64,000 nt of DNA from Selaginella moellendorffii (GCF_000143415.4 NW_003314320.1:815159-879158), one strand, 5' to 3'. Counted from the stretch's first letter, positions 10,940-23,685 are shown. Made by a program: numbers and translations. The notes: generated by a model from the sequence alone, not told the origin.

Positions 10940-13301
10940 ATGGCGGGCGATTCTTCGCTGGAGGTCGAAGAAATGCCTGTCGCTGCCACTGCCGCCGCCG
11001 CTCCTCCTCCTCCTCCTCCTCCTCCAAATCAAAATCCTCCATCCAGCGGCGCCGGTGGCAGCCCCTGCTTCGACATCTCTGAGTTCTTGGGGACGCCGGG
11101 CCGCAAGGATGGATCCTCCTCGGGCGGCGGCAGCAATGCCGGCGGCAACACCGACGAAGTCTTCTCCAATCTCTCAGGCTTGAATCTTTCCCCCTACATG
11201 CTGGCCCCGGCGATCCCGATCGCGTGTTGCAAGTCGGAGAGCGTGGATTCTCACCTCCACGACGCGGATTTCAGTGCCCTGCTGCTCTATCGGGCCCATA
11301 ATCCGCACCATCGGGCCGGATCCGTGGCTGGATCGGGAGGAGGAGGAGGAGGATTATCGACGGCTGGAGCACAGGGCAATGGCGGCAATTGCCGGAGTCA
11401 CAGCGGCAGCGGCGGTGGGGGCGGCGGCAGGGATTTTGGATTCGACGACATGGAGGCGCCATTCGGTCTCTTTGGATCTTGCTCGTCGATGGATCCATCC
11501 GACACCGCGGGAGCACTGGTAAATCATTCTATCGTTTCATCACCCTTCCCACCCGGAGAGGCTAGGTCGTGTTCTTCCTTCCCCATGTTTGGGCAGCATG
11601 GCTCTTTCTTGGCAGGCGATCACTGCTGTGGTGTTGGTGAGGACCTTCACGGGTCTTCCCTGGCCGCCGCCATGGGCGACGTTGTTGTGGGTGGTGGAGG
11701 ACACCACAACTCTTTCGCGGGCAGCAATGCTTGCGACCACTGGGGTGTGCTGTGCGATGGAGGCGCAGCACATCACCACAGTGTCCACCACCACCACTCC
11801 ACCACCTCTTCTAACACACCACCATCTTTGCAGCAGCACAGCACTTCTTTGCAGTGTGACTCCTGCCAAATTCTACGCTGCATCATCCATTCCAATGGTG
11901 CTTAGCTTCACACCTCTTTTGTCCATTGCTTCTCTGTCTGGTTTTACTTTTTGATCATCTTTCCTGTGCTTTGCAGTGCAGTGTTATTGCGTACTTGTTC
12001 TGTGTGTTCGTGTGTGTGTGTGTGTGTCATCAGGTGGCTGGCTGGCCTAGAGAGTTGAGGGTGGTCTCTTCAATTTTTTTCTCTCTGTGGTGGATGGAGT
12101 GAGTGCATATTTTGTGTGCTCAGCTCATATGGATCCATGTCCTTCCTCCGTTTTCTTTGTTGCCTCCCTCTTTCATACGAGACGCGCAGGTATTTAGCCG
12201 CGCAGAGCTCACAAAAGTGTTGCAGTGGCAGTAATTTTTTCTAACAAGGATTTTGGGCCCCAGGGGTTCAAGACACAAAGCTTGAGATTCATGGTTGTGA
12301 TAATATAAGCTACCATGCAGTGTTGCACACGAGGTTTTGTATCGACGATGGATTCCCAACGGCTTTGGAGCAACAGATGGTCGAGTAAGCCTCGGTGAAA
12401 CTGTCTAGTTGTCCTTCGCTTCTTTCTTTTCTAATTCTATTGCTTTCTCCATTTTTCCGAGCTTCTAAAGAATGGTGGCTTTTGATTGTTCCAGGTTTCC
12501 AGTGGGAAACGCCGAGTACGTGAGACAGTTTCTGCTTCAATATAGTCTTCTTCGTAGAAAGGAAGGGTTTGTTCTCCGGCACGACTCTTTGTCTGCTGGA
12601 GTTGATCAAGGATCAGGATTTAGTTTTGTCCCAGAACGTGGCTACAACGTATCTGGTGCATTTCTCTCCAAACAAATCGGTACGCTTTTCGCGAAACTTT
12701 ACGTTTCCAGTAGTAGTTAATGAAGTGCTTTAAACCAGGAGCCGACTTCTCGAGCAACGGCGCGTATTCCAAGCCTGGACAGGCTAAACTACTCCAGAGC
12801 GGCTCTACTGATGGCACCGACCAGGGAGAACCATCAGCGGCGCCTGCCAAGCCACCAAAGAGCAACGCTGCAGCCCAGGTTCTTTCCCTTGTAGTTTAGT
12901 TTAACTTCTCACACTCAGCGGTGGACTTTCGCTGGCACCAGAGAGAGCGAACAGGGAAGCTCAAAATGTCCGACTTGGCACAACACTTCCACCTGCCTAT
13001 CAATGCCGCGGCCAAAGAGCTGGGGATTTGCCCCACAGTCTTGAAAAAGATTTGCAGAAGGAATGGAATGAGGAGATGGCCACACCGCAAGGTGAGTGAC
13101 GTGATTACTTCCTCGCGGTGGCAGCATTGGTTTTAAAGGTCTCTTGTTGCGCAGATAAAGAGCATAGAGCGTATAATCGCGACTTTGGAGCAAACGATTG
13201 CGGAAGGCGCGGGGCAAGGCGACGAAGGCATCCGGATGGAGATTGCGATGTTGAGAAACGAGAGAGCGCAGCTGTGTGCGGGGCTCTTGGGGCAGAATTG
13301 A
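10940..13301 (+). CDS. RWP-RK transcription factor (RKD type)
   Basis: Six exons join in phase: 10940-11897, 12264-12384, 12495-12679, 12739-12878, 12942-13091 and 13155-13301, about 566 residues. The long first exon encodes Pro-, Gly- and His-rich low-complexity sequence, then CDSCQILRCIIHSNG. This continues after a 366-bp intron into a KLEIHG...YHAVLHTRF region, which I recall as conserved upstream of the RWP-RK domain in some plant RKD-like proteins. The RWP-RK DNA-binding domain (exon 5) has LAQHFHLPINAAAKELGICPT, LKKICRRNG and RWPHRK, followed by a Leu-rich coiled-coil-like tail. RKD factors control germ-cell and egg identity in land plants. That role is inferred for this gene. The exon 5 acceptor (12942) was chosen because it keeps phase. 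The 366-bp first intron contains a (TG)n run. Confidence 0.88.
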
Positions 13302-13606
13302 AAAGAGGTGGAGAGCGGGGGGAGAATTGCTGAGCACCTCCTCCTTCGCGTCAAGTGTATATATACTTTGGCTGCTGCGGCGATCGATGCTTGTTTGTTA
13401 CCATTCTTTGATTCATTCGTCATTGTACATTCGTGTTTTGTAAAAAGAAAGAGAGAATTTCTAGTGCTTTTAAAGCAAACCCAAATCACAGATTTTTATT
13501 TTTATTTTCATGGCAAAAAGAAGGGTTAAAAGGATGTCAAGGCACCTTTCTAATTTATGTATAAATATGGAGTTAATGCGCTAGGAAATTTCAAGCCCTA
13601 AAAAGC
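13302..13606. other. 3' region of RWP-RK gene
   Basis: Spacer of about 300 bp, AT-rich from about 13430, expected to hold the RWP-RK polyadenylation site. No gene seen. Confidence 0.4.
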
Positions 13607-13977
13607 ATGCAACAGGTACGGCTTTCTGTCCAACTTCTACAGATCTCCCATCGCGCTCGACGGCAAGGTGTGGCCGACAAGAGAGCACTACTTCCAGGCG
13701 ATGAAGTCGTTTCCGGACGAGGTGAACATGGAGAAGGTGCGATGCGCAAGGTCGCTCACGGGGTGGCAGGACGCTGCCGCTGAGGAAGGATTGCGTGATG
13801 CGGACTGCCCTGCGTGCCAAGTTTGAGCAGCACGCCGATCTGCGGGCTCGCATGGTGGCTACAAAGGGCAAGGCGCTTGTGGAACACACCAAGAATGACA
13901 AGTACTGGGCTGACAGCGGGAAGAATATGCTGGGCAAGCTCCTCGTGGAGCTCCGGGACTCGGACATTGTTGTTTAG
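13607..13977 (+). pseudogene. NADAR/YbiA-family remnant
   Basis: The frame starting near 13617 reads YGFLSNFY, then WPTREHYFQAMK and ARS, a clear NADAR (YbiA-like N-glycosidase) N-terminal half. After about 13770 the homology moves by one base into another frame, reading LPLRKD, VMRTALRAKF, LVEHTKNDKYWADSGKNMLG and LLVELR, then a stop at 13975-13977. A few residues are also missing between RKD and VMRTAL. There is no convincing start codon in frame with the first half. A single-base frameshift plus a small deletion make this a gene remnant. Family members hydrolyse riboflavin-pathway intermediates or act on ADP-ribose derivatives. A sequencing error is the alternative to a true frameshift. 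Confidence 0.75.
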
Positions 13978-14419
13978 TTAAACTCCTCTGTAAAGCTGGG
14001 CCGTGCCTCGGCTCCTTCCAGAACAGAGCATTTGATCCCTGTACGACTACATCTCTGAGAAAATCGCAAACTGGAGCGGTCATGGACTCCAATCTGTATA
14101 GAGGAAACCCTTGAACATTGCAGTGTTGTGTTGATTCCACATGCGTTGGAATATACATGATACAATGATGTGGTTGATTTGATTTAATCTGCTTATCACG
14201 GTAATAGTCAACCTTTTGCCTTGAATATTTAAACGTTATGGACATGGCCATCAACGTTTGTGATTTGTGGCACCTATCTCAAATCAAGCGCGATGAAAAG
14301 GCAGCCCCTTCCATGCTTATGCGAAAGAACCGAATGAAGAAATTACATGATTGTTCGCCTTTGAAAACAAAAGGACGATAAGATTGTAGTTGCTGAGAAT
14401 TAGAAGTCAAGGATTGCTC
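13978..14419. other. Spacer between convergent NADAR remnant and RRP44 gene
   Basis: About 440 bp with no supported gene. It should contain the 3' end of the minus-strand RRP44 gene. Confidence 0.4.
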
Positions 14420-17400
14420 CTAGAGTGCCTCTGGAATTTTGGGAGACCTTTTAGCCTTTTTAGGAGGCTTTGGATGCTTTGGCCTCTTGATAGCCTTGCA
14501 GTGCTTGGGTTTCTTCTCATGTTTGTTTGCCTCTTCAAATCGATGACAGCTCCACTCCGGCGCATGCTTGTCTGCTTCAAAATCACTAGTGAGCATGGAT
14601 TGGAATTCAAAAGTGAAAGAGCATACCGGCAGAGACTGGCTGCGTTGTCCAATGGTTCGCGCAATTTGTAAATGTGGAGGAGAGTAGAACCATCACCAAC
14701 AACAAAACAGCATATCCCATGTCGAGAAGAAGCCCCGATTGAGAAACTTGAAAAGTTTCTAATATACAGTAGAGCCTACCATCATAAACCAGTCAGAAAT
14801 CCAATAAACAAAAAACTTTCGATGCGTACCGATTGATTGGCCATAAGCACGGAATTGAGCTTCTCTGTTTGCTCTAGCAACCTGTCGTGGGCTTTCATTT
14901 GATGAGGTAGAGGTTGTCAATCTGGCTTTCGTAAATCCAGCCTGAGCCTGGAGCCATAGTTTATTCACAAAAAAGAATTATAAAAAAAACGAAAGTAAAA
15001 GAGAAAGCTTACCAGGCGTTCCTGCCACCTTCTGCGAAGTGATAATTGCATCTGGGTTTCATCGTTGACTGCTAGTGCGCCTGTCTCTTTGTCGCTTGCA
15101 AGTGACACTGTTACCGAATTCAGGTCCGAGTTTCCAAGAGCCGCAGAAAAAGTTTGATCCTCAACAGCCGAATTGATGGAGAAAAGAGGTAATGCTGCCG
15201 AAGTATACAATGTTTAGTAATCAACACAAAAGAAGCTTACCTTTGGCTTGAAAAGCGTTCTGTAAGACGTCAACAACGGCTAGCTTCCTCCGCTTATGCA
15301 CTGGAGCAGCATTGTCTGCACTGATCCTGCAAGCTTTCTCCAAAGCCGCCATCGCTTGTATGGCCTTATTCCTTTCGAGGTTTGCACTCGTTTTGATGTC
15401 TGGTTTGAACAAGTCCAGCTGTGATATAGAGGACGAGAGGTTCTCAGTTTGCGCAGCCAGCACTAAAGGATGCCTTTCGCTTAGCAAATCCATACGAAGA
15501 GTCGGGCCATGTGCTCGCGAGCCTGTCATAAAGCTTAAAAAGCGAAGCAAGCCAGAGAAACAGATAGACGTACCATCTGCTCTGAGTCGAACCCAAACCG
15601 TGTCCATGAGTTTATATTCTCTGTCACACCGTCCATCTGTAACATCCTGAAAGTTCTAAAAAAGTCAGAAGAGGAACACATCGGATACAAATAATTTACA
15701 GTAATTTTTATGCTTGTCTTCTGTTTGATTAGGCGATATTGTTTCTCTGACGTCTCAGAATGCATTTCAGGTAATATAACTCGCCCATTTTTATCCTGTT
15801 GAAGAAATAAGCAGTAATTTGAGAGAGAAAAAAAACGACTTACCTCCAGAAGCACGAGACCACGGAGATCGTATTTGGGTACGAACACCATAATACCCTT
15901 CGTTGTGACACCGATGACCTGATAGTTCCAAAAGTTAAGCTTATGCATTCGGTTTTTGTTTCTGCGTACCACAGCAAGCTCTGCTTTGGCTTGTTTCTGG
16001 AGAAACATCAGTAAATAGAGCTCATTGCATTCCTTCTGAGCCCGCTTACTGGTTCTGTGCTTTTCATTCACGTGTTCCGCGACCTTCAACAAAAACTTAA
16101 TTCAACCATCACAGAAATTCCAGTTTTTACCTCCTGAAGCTCAATAGAACTCATTATATGTGGAACTTTGACAATGCCAGACTCTAGGTTTTGCTCCTGG
16201 CACGCTGCTATAAGCATCCGGTGCGCAAGGATGTCAGCATAGCGCCGTATTGGTGACGTGAAGTGTGTATAAAACCTGAGGTTGTGTTAAACATGTCCAA
16301 GGTAGCTTGATACTTACTCTAGCGCTAATCCATAATGATAGAAATGAGAAGGCTCTAGATCCTCGCCAGTAGAGAAATATTCTGCCTACACGAGGAAACT
16401 ATAACATAAAATGTGATCAATGTTTTCGTTACATTTTTTACCTCTGACATTGCACGCGTAACAAGAGCTCTGAAGGCACGCTATTTGTGTGTAAAACCCA
16501 CAGTTAGATAAGTTCACCCCCTAAACTGCCAATGTACCTCAACAACAAAATCGCCACTATCGCGCATACGGTCCAAAGAAGCTGCAAGTTGCTGTAGCAT
16601 GGGAGTAAGTGCTAGTAAAATATCGTGAATATTCTTGCCTTGTTGCTTGAAACGTCCAAAACAAATCCTCGCGCTTCACAGCACTGCAATGAACAAAGAT
16701 CCGATATAGGAAGAAAAAAAAAAGCACTCTGGCTAACCTCTAGCAACGTTGTGAAGCTATCAATCTTTGGTGGAGAATGTTTCCGAAGAAGTGCGCAACT
16801 GGGAAATGCTCTGCATGAAGTACACTTTAAAAACAGATCTAGAATTTCACTAAGCTTACCGGTAGATCTTCTCACCAACACAAGCATTGGCATAAATCAT
16901 CATCTCCGCAACTATCCAATTCATCTGATAATAAACTGATCAAATGACGATAATGGCGGAAAAACCAAAAACTCACAGGTAGCTCAACTTTCGTTTCCAC
17001 TTGCACAGGCTCTCTTCTCTCATCAATTTCGAACTTTAGTTCCGTACTGGCTAATTCCAAAGCACCATTGAGCCGCCTAAATAAGCGTCTGCTCTGAAAT
17101 GTAATGTCAACTAGGAAGTTGGAGGCAATTACCATGTTAGCTTACCTGAGCAAAAGTACCAAGCAGAAGGAGGTCACTTTGTAACTGGGACAGATCATTG
17201 GAGCCGCTCTTAATTTCCCAGCCGGGAAGTAAACGTTTTCCCTCCATAATAGTTTCAGCTTGAGCATAGAAGAGCTGAAAGCGAGGAACAGTGTCAACAC
17301 ATAAAGAATACCTGAAATTTCACACCTGGTATCGAGAACGTATTATCGTTCTTCCAAACCATGTTTTGACAACTTCAAAATTGTTTTGGCGGTCCAATGT

Positions 17401-19878
17401 CCATATTACACTTACAGCCAGCCTATCTTTTCCTCCAACTAACGAGCAGAGATTTTCACTGTAACAGATCAAACTTTCAGGGAGATAAGAAAAATTATCA
17501 AAGCTACCTTAAAACTGAAGGAAGCATATGCCAGCTTTTTCCAACCATATAGACAGTGGTTCCGCGAGATCTAGCCTCGAGGTCTAGAAGACTTCCTTGC
17601 TTCACAAAGTATGAAACGTCAGCTATATGGACTCCTATCTGGAATAAACGAAAGGATTATGCACGTATTCCAAGTAGTGACGGATGGATACCTCGACCAT
17701 GCCATTCTCCAGATCACTCACTGACAGGACATCATCCACATCCTTGCTTCCAGGAGGATCAATGCTGAGAAGAAAAGAAGAAGTGACACAAGTCAGCCTG
17801 AATGCCTGGTACCTGCAGCTACGATGAGAAAACCGGATATCTCTCCGAACGGCAAATTCTTCTTCTGGTATACTCCACGGGTTATCCAACGAATCCTCAG
17901 GAAGTTCCTGCAGCGATCTGATGCTGCGATGAGTAGGAAATAAGAAAAGAGGAGACCTTACAAATTGCTAAATGGAGCTACCGAGATTCCATTTTCCACC
18001 AGTATAGCGTTCAGTTCGGCATTCAAATCGCCGATAGGACCCAGAGATCGCACAACATGGCCCCTTGGAAATCTCGAGTCAAGTTCCCAGTTATCTATAC
18101 GCAATATAAATCTTTGATTGGATAGACGTAGTCCTTGGCGAGTGCTAACCTCGACCAGAGGAATGCGCTTGTCCATTGGTACGCACAATAAGCGTTCCTG
18201 CCTGCACTTTTGTAACATATACACACTTAGTTTCCATAAAAAAGGCTTACCTCGAAGCGGTTAGAAAAGCTTCATCTTCTTCCAAGAGACAAGCGACGTA
18301 GTCTCGTTGGTTCCTTTGTAATATGCCAACGACCTCTCCAGAAATAAGAGCATCATCAGATAAATGTCTGCTACCTTCCTCGTCGTCCAGCACATCTTCA
18401 TTGAGTATGTCTTCGTTTTCATTTTCCGTGAGTCTTAGCTTGCAAGTTTTTACCTGTGGCATAAGAAGATTAAGACACACTAATGGAGGATAAACATACA
18501 CTTACTACGACTGTATCCCCATGTATCGCCCTGTTTTGGAGTACTCGACCAGCAACAACAATTTCCAGCCGCGATGCCTCCCCTTTATTACTGCACATGA
18601 TACTCCATGAGACTGGTCATCAAGTTAGTCTAGAGAATCTACCTAGGACGAACCAATGCTTCTGATGGTGCGTGACGATTAACAAAGAAGACACCCACCC
18701 TCAAGTCCCCTCTCGAGATTCCAGCCTCCAACGAAATTGCTGTTCAGCAAGAGACATACTTGTAAAGCCATCAGATAAAAGAACATGACTTACTTGATAG
18801 ATGCTCTTTGTACAATCCCTTGCCTCCTCCGGACGGTGGCATTCTGCCATCACTAAGTTTGGCTTTCACTTCAACTGCTTCTATTATTGTGGCAGACTGT
18901 AATTGAAAAAAAACAGAGAAAGAAAATGATCGAGAACGGCCAAACAAAGAGAACTCACCAGCGATGTGAAGAGGTCAGCCACAGAAGAATCGTGATTCCA
19001 ATACTTTGAAAAATATGTACCGGCTTCGAGAACCTGTAAATCAGAAAATTACTCGCCAGCTTTCGCGTAACTATCAGCTCACTTCAACAGTTGTGCGAGA
19101 GTCGGTTAAATTTCTACCGGAATCCGTGGACGTCAAACCAGTTAGCAGCACCACCGGAACACCTCCGTTGATGTGATTGGCAAACCATACTGTGACTTCT
19201 TTCAGATAATTCGAAGAAGCCGTTTCGCAGCGTGATAGACAAGTATATATGCAATGCTGATCGTCAAACACAATGTTGCATCGCCTGTGGTCAGTAAAGA
19301 TCGATCTGAACAGATTATGTAGCTTTAAGAACATCCTCGAGAAACCAAAAACGATAAATTTACCGCAGCCTTCGCCAGCTTCGTTGGCCTAAGTTTTCTT
19401 GCACCTTCAATGCATGACACATAAATGGTCTCATGAACAAAGCCATTCCCGAAAAGGAAGCAGAAAAAACGCACCTCTTTCAGAACGGACGTAAGAAATA
19501 TCACAGCAGAGAATTGCGGAAGCTCCAATATCTCCCAGAATTGGAGAACAGCATCAGCATTTGGAAGCTAGAGCAGAAATCCAAGGAATTAATCAAACAA
19601 TGTAGAAAGAAGAAGGAGGAGGAGCTCGCTTCAGTATTACCAGGTAATGCGATGCGTCGGGAGGTAAACGAGGCAAATGCGAAGCACACGAGGAACATAG
19701 AGGACTGCCGCAGGGAATATCATCCCGCAAATAAATCTCCTCCGCCACGATCGAGATCGCTTTGGATCGCCTCTTGAACTTGCAGCGGCGATCCGCCTGA
19801 GCAGCGCCAAGGCATTTAGGATGAGGATCGATCGATCAGCGGCAGTGGACTCACCTTGCGCGCTACCCACACCGCCAT
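14420..19878 (-). CDS. DIS3: RRP44/DIS3-like exosome ribonuclease (PIN-CSD-RNB-S1)
   Basis: About 30 short exons run from ATG at 19876-19878. The first exon is 24 bp, the next 19641-19778. Successive exons give [12 protein letters not shown] and a PIN-like region (19083-19567). Cold-shock regions follow, including [15 protein letters not shown]. The RNB domain shows [11 protein letters not shown] (17692-17764), [33 protein letters not shown] and [18 protein letters not shown]. An S1-like end is near 15600-15960. DIS3 is the 3'-5' exoribonuclease of the RNA exosome. All RNB catalytic aspartates are present. The PIN region lacks its acids (DTN reads NAD, LLTND reads LLTGL), so endonuclease activity looks lost. 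One intron uses a GC donor (near 16638). In-phase exons extend about 190 residues past S1 to 14830. The last exon and the stop (K/P-rich frame ending at 14420) are uncertain. Confidence 0.87.
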
Positions 19879-19917
19879 GGCGACTCATAAACCCTAGAGA
19901 AATTTAAATTTTATTTA

Positions 19918-20779
19918 TCATTGTTGGAAGGGAGAGTTATCAAAATCGCTGGCCGAGAAAGGCTTGGCACTGGGCTTTAGAAACTCGGGTCCATTGTCAT
20001 GGATGTTCTTGCAAAGCGAGTTATACTCGTGGAGCGTGGTTTCCAGGATTTGCTTCATATCTTTGACATCGCTACGAAGCTTTCCAACTGATGAAAATGA
20101 AAATAAAGAGACCAAAGATTGAAAGGAGGTAAGCAAACCTTGATCGAGATGCGAAGCAGTAGTTCTCATCACCGAGGCCGAATGTCCCAAGCGCTGGAAC
20201 AATTTGAGAGCTAATTCCTCCACTGCCTCGATCCTGTATCCCAGATCTTCCTGTTGATCGCATCCATCACGAAAACTTAGCAGCCTTCTTTCCTTCACGA
20301 GAATTGAAAGGCTCGGACCTGGCGCTTGCAAAGCTTTGTGGCATTTTCCTTTTGCCACTCGTGGTACAACGAAAAGAGCTCGGCAGTCGCGGTGGCGTCC
20401 AGAGACACTACAAGAAACGTAAACAGTAACTTAAACCAGGATAGAGGATAGACCAAGTCTCTATGGTGTTTGCTCACGATTCTCAACCGAGGTTTGGCTG
20501 GGACTAGACTGGCCGAGGAGAATCTCCTTGAGTCCGCTCTCTGGCGAGGAATGGCCCGGGAGCAACGCTCCAGCCTGACTTCATCGGAAGCAAATTCCAA
20601 TTTGAAATGGACAAAGCTTACAACTTTGAGCGAGTGAAGCGCCTTCAAATTTGGATCCACGCCACCGCCCTTGCTCTCGGAGATTGTTGTGATCTCATCC
20701 TGGGCGGTAGAAAATAGAAAAGAAAACTCAAAGCGACAAACCGAAGCACCTTAAGCGACCTGGACTCCGTCGCCCCCAT
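19918..20779 (-). CDS. 191-residue helical protein of unknown function
   Basis: Six exons join in phase on the minus strand: 20750-20779, 20622-20699, 20478-20574, 20319-20407, 20139-20250 and 19918-20087. The product starts MGATESRSLKDEITT and ends FDNSPFQQ. The first 70 residues are Ser/Gly-rich. The rest is predicted helical and coiled-coil-like, including TAELFSLYHEWQKENATKLC, EELALKLFQRLGHSASVMRT and LRSDVKDMKQILETTLHEY. I do not recognise the family. A small subunit of a trafficking or kinetochore-type complex is one possibility, but that is only a guess from the helical pattern. The stop lies 40 bp upstream of the RRP44 start, so the two minus-strand genes are almost touching and the RRP44 promoter must overlap this gene's 3' end. 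Confidence 0.75.
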
Positions 20780-20980
20780 TGCAAACCCTAGAGAATTTTC
20801 GCATTCAAAAACACAAACAAGTTGTTGGATTCATTATATTGGCTTTGATTATACTACTTGCTAATTGTTTGAAGGCCAAATTCCTGACTTTCAACACGTT
20901 TGCAGGCTTCAACCAGATATAAAAATCAACCAAAAAAAAAAAAAGAGCAAGTGGACAGCCTTCACTTTGCTTTGTCCTAG

Positions 20981-20988
20981 TATATAAC
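20981..20988 (+). promoter_or_regulatory. TATA box of the P450 gene
   Basis: TATATAAC lies 63-70 bp upstream of the P450 start codon at 21051, a normal plant distance. The start of the divergent 191-residue gene is at 20779, so both promoters share about 270 bp. Confidence 0.6.
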
Positions 20989-21050
20989 TGAGAGGATGCA
21001 TTGGTGGTATCAACAGAACATTTTTCCCCTTTCCTTTTCGAGCTTCGCCA

Positions 21051-22567
21051 ATGTCTTTGATTACACTCATTTCCATCATAGTTTTGATAGTTACTTGGTT
21101 CATTAAATGGAAAAGTGTTCGAAAAGATCTTCCACCGGGGCCATGGGGGCTCCCCTTGATCGGCCACCTCCATCACTTGATCCATCTTCCTCATCAATCT
21201 CTCCACCATTTGTCTCGCAAATACGGTCCCGTGATGAGCATCAAGCTGGGAAACAAGACCGCCATCGTCGTCTCCTCCAAGCAAGCCGCCAAGGAAGTCC
21301 TCACCTCGTTCGATAAGGTGTTCGCTTCAAGGCCGTGCTTGATCTCTCCCGAGTCCTTGTGCTATGGATCGCGCGACATCGCGTGCTGCGAGTATGGCCC
21401 CTACTGGAGGCAAATGAAGAAGCTTTGCATGACACACCTCTTCACTGCCAAGCGGCTGGAGGATTTCCGGAGCATCCGGCTGGAAGAGACGCTCGAACTC
21501 TTGCGTGACATCGCCGCGAATCAAGAAAGGCCTGTGGACATGAAGTCAAAGCTCTCCATGCTCACGTTTAACGTCATCACGCGCATGACGTTTACCAAGA
21601 GGTTCTACGATCGGTGGTCCGCGGCGAGCGATCCCAGGTTCGTGGAGGTGATCCTCGAGGCTGTGAGCTTGATGGGGGCCGTGAACATCGGCGACTACAT
21701 CCCCTGGCTGTCATGGCTAGACCTCGGGGGCTATCACAAGCGGCTCGAGAAAACGAGCAAGGAGATTGACGAAGTTCTACAAAGGTTGATTGATCAACAT
21801 CGCGAGGCAGCGCTGCCACTCCGCGACGATCCTGGCGATTTGATCCACACTTTCTTGTCGCTGGGAGTGGACGACAAGTCCATGAAAGGCGTGATCCTTG
21901 TAAGTTGCTAAGAACTCTCCATAGTGTACTAACGTTTTTGCTTTCACAGGATATCCTAGCGGGAGGAACGGACACCACGGCAGTGACTACGGAGTGGGCG
22001 CTCTCGGAGCTTATAAGAAATCCGGGAACTCTTCAAGAGCTGCGACAAGAGATCCAAAACATTGTGGGCGATGAGCGACTGGTGGAAGAATCCGACCTTC
22101 AAAAGCTCCACTATCTTAGGGCAGTCATCAAGGAGACATTTCGCTTGCATCCCGCGGCTCCTTTGATGGCACCCCACGAATCAATCGACGACTGCGAGCT
22201 TCAGGGATACAAGATCCCCAGGAAGACCTGGCTCATGGTGAATCTCTGGTCTCTCGGGCGGGATCCACGCTCGTGGGAATCTCCAGAGGCTTTCAAGCCG
22301 GAGAGGTTTCTTGGAAGTTCGATCGATGTCAAAGGCAATGACTTCGAGCTGATTCCTTTCGGATCCGGGAGGCGAATTTGCGCGGGAATGTCACTGGCCT
22401 TGATCATGGTCGGGCTCACTCTTGCTCGCCTCGTCCAAGCTTTTGATTGGAGCCTTCCAGGGAATGAAGAGATGAACATGGAAGAAAGCCAAGGCGTGAT
22501 CATGCGCAGGAAGAAACCTCTAGTAGTAAGTGCAAAATGGAGGCTTAATATGCAATCTGAAAAATGA
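21051..22567 (+). CDS. Cytochrome P450, plant clan 71 (A-type)
   Basis: Two exons (21051-21899 and 21950-22567) with one phase-0 intron of 50 bp give 488 residues, a normal length. An N-terminal hydrophobic anchor (about residues 2-18) and the PPGP hinge indicate an ER-membrane monooxygenase facing the cytosol. The oxygen-binding I-helix AGGTDTT opens exon 2, followed by the K-helix KETFR, the PERF motif (FKPERFLG) and the heme-cysteine loop FGSGRRICAG. The single intron directly before the I-helix is the usual clan-71 position. The overall pattern resembles CYP71/CYP75-type hydroxylases of phenylpropanoid, flavonoid or terpenoid metabolism. The substrate and subfamily cannot be set from sequence alone. 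There is no sign of damage. Confidence 0.95.
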
Positions 22568-23685
22568 CAATAATAATTTGTTGCATTTAAAAGTATAATA
22601 TAGCACCCTTTAACAAATTAGTCACATCAGTCACATGGCTGTTTAAATCCACTTGAGAGGCTGGAGCTCTTACTTAGGCCAAGACAAACATCTCAACAGG
22701 AACAATATCAATTAGTGTTGCTGCTCTAGAATTGAAGCATTTTGGCTCCAAAGTTAGGAGCTTGTATAAACTTTAGGGGTTTTGCATCCACTATTAAATT
22801 AGTAAATTTAATAGTAATTCACCACACTATTAGGTTTTGTAACCAAGATTAAAATATCAGTAAATAGCTTTTCACTTGGGTTTGTCTGGATGTGTGCAGG
22901 CATACAGTGTTGTTGGCTACAAGCAACAGTAATGCCCATGAAGCAACAAGGCATGGTGCTAGCAAGTGTACCATGGTACAAGGTAAGAGATCAATTGCTA
23001 AGTATTTCTAGGCATTTTTAGAGAGTAAAGCAATTTTACTTCTAACCACGTGCTATGGATGACTAAAGTAGGTATTCATGGTGTTGGTGTTGGAAGTTTT
23101 GGCCCAAATGTTAATGGAACTCTTGGCCTAAATTCTCATGCTTGGCCCAAGTGTTGATAAAACTCTTGGCCTAGATTCTCATAGTATTGTTGTTAAAAGT
23201 AACCAAGTGCTAGTGGAACTTTTGGCATAGGTTCTCATAGTGTTGGTGTTAGAGGTCTTGAATTAAGTGATGGTGGAACTCTTGTCACAAATTCTTATAG
23301 TATTGCCACTAAGGGTCTTGGATTATTCCTAGAGCTGGCACAAGTTCTCATTGCTATTAAGTCTTGCTAGTGGAGTTATCATGAGTTTTAGTGGTCCAAG
23401 TGTTTGTGATTGACAATTCAATTAAACTCACAATGAAGTGATAGTGTTTATCCAAGAGAAGAGGATTGAGCTTGAGCAATATAAAGGCACATTAAATAAA
23501 GAGTATATAATCTATTCAAAAGAGAAGTCGGTGAGAATTTTAATAGAGTGAGAATTACTTTACCTTGATGACTAAGAGATGGAATGCTACAAAACTTGGG
23601 ATTATTGAGAAAAAAAGCTTTTGAAGAGATTAATGAATTCCTCTTTGCAAAACCAAATATTCACTTTAGTAAAGCTTCATAATAG
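22568..23685. other. Non-coding spacer with degenerate repeats
   Basis: No gene seen. About 23070-23340 contains a loosely repeated unit of about 70-80 bp ('GTTGGTGTTGGAAGT...CTTGGCC...TTCTCATAG'). It resembles internal, non-coding retroelement sequence leading into the LTR at 23686. Confidence 0.4.
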
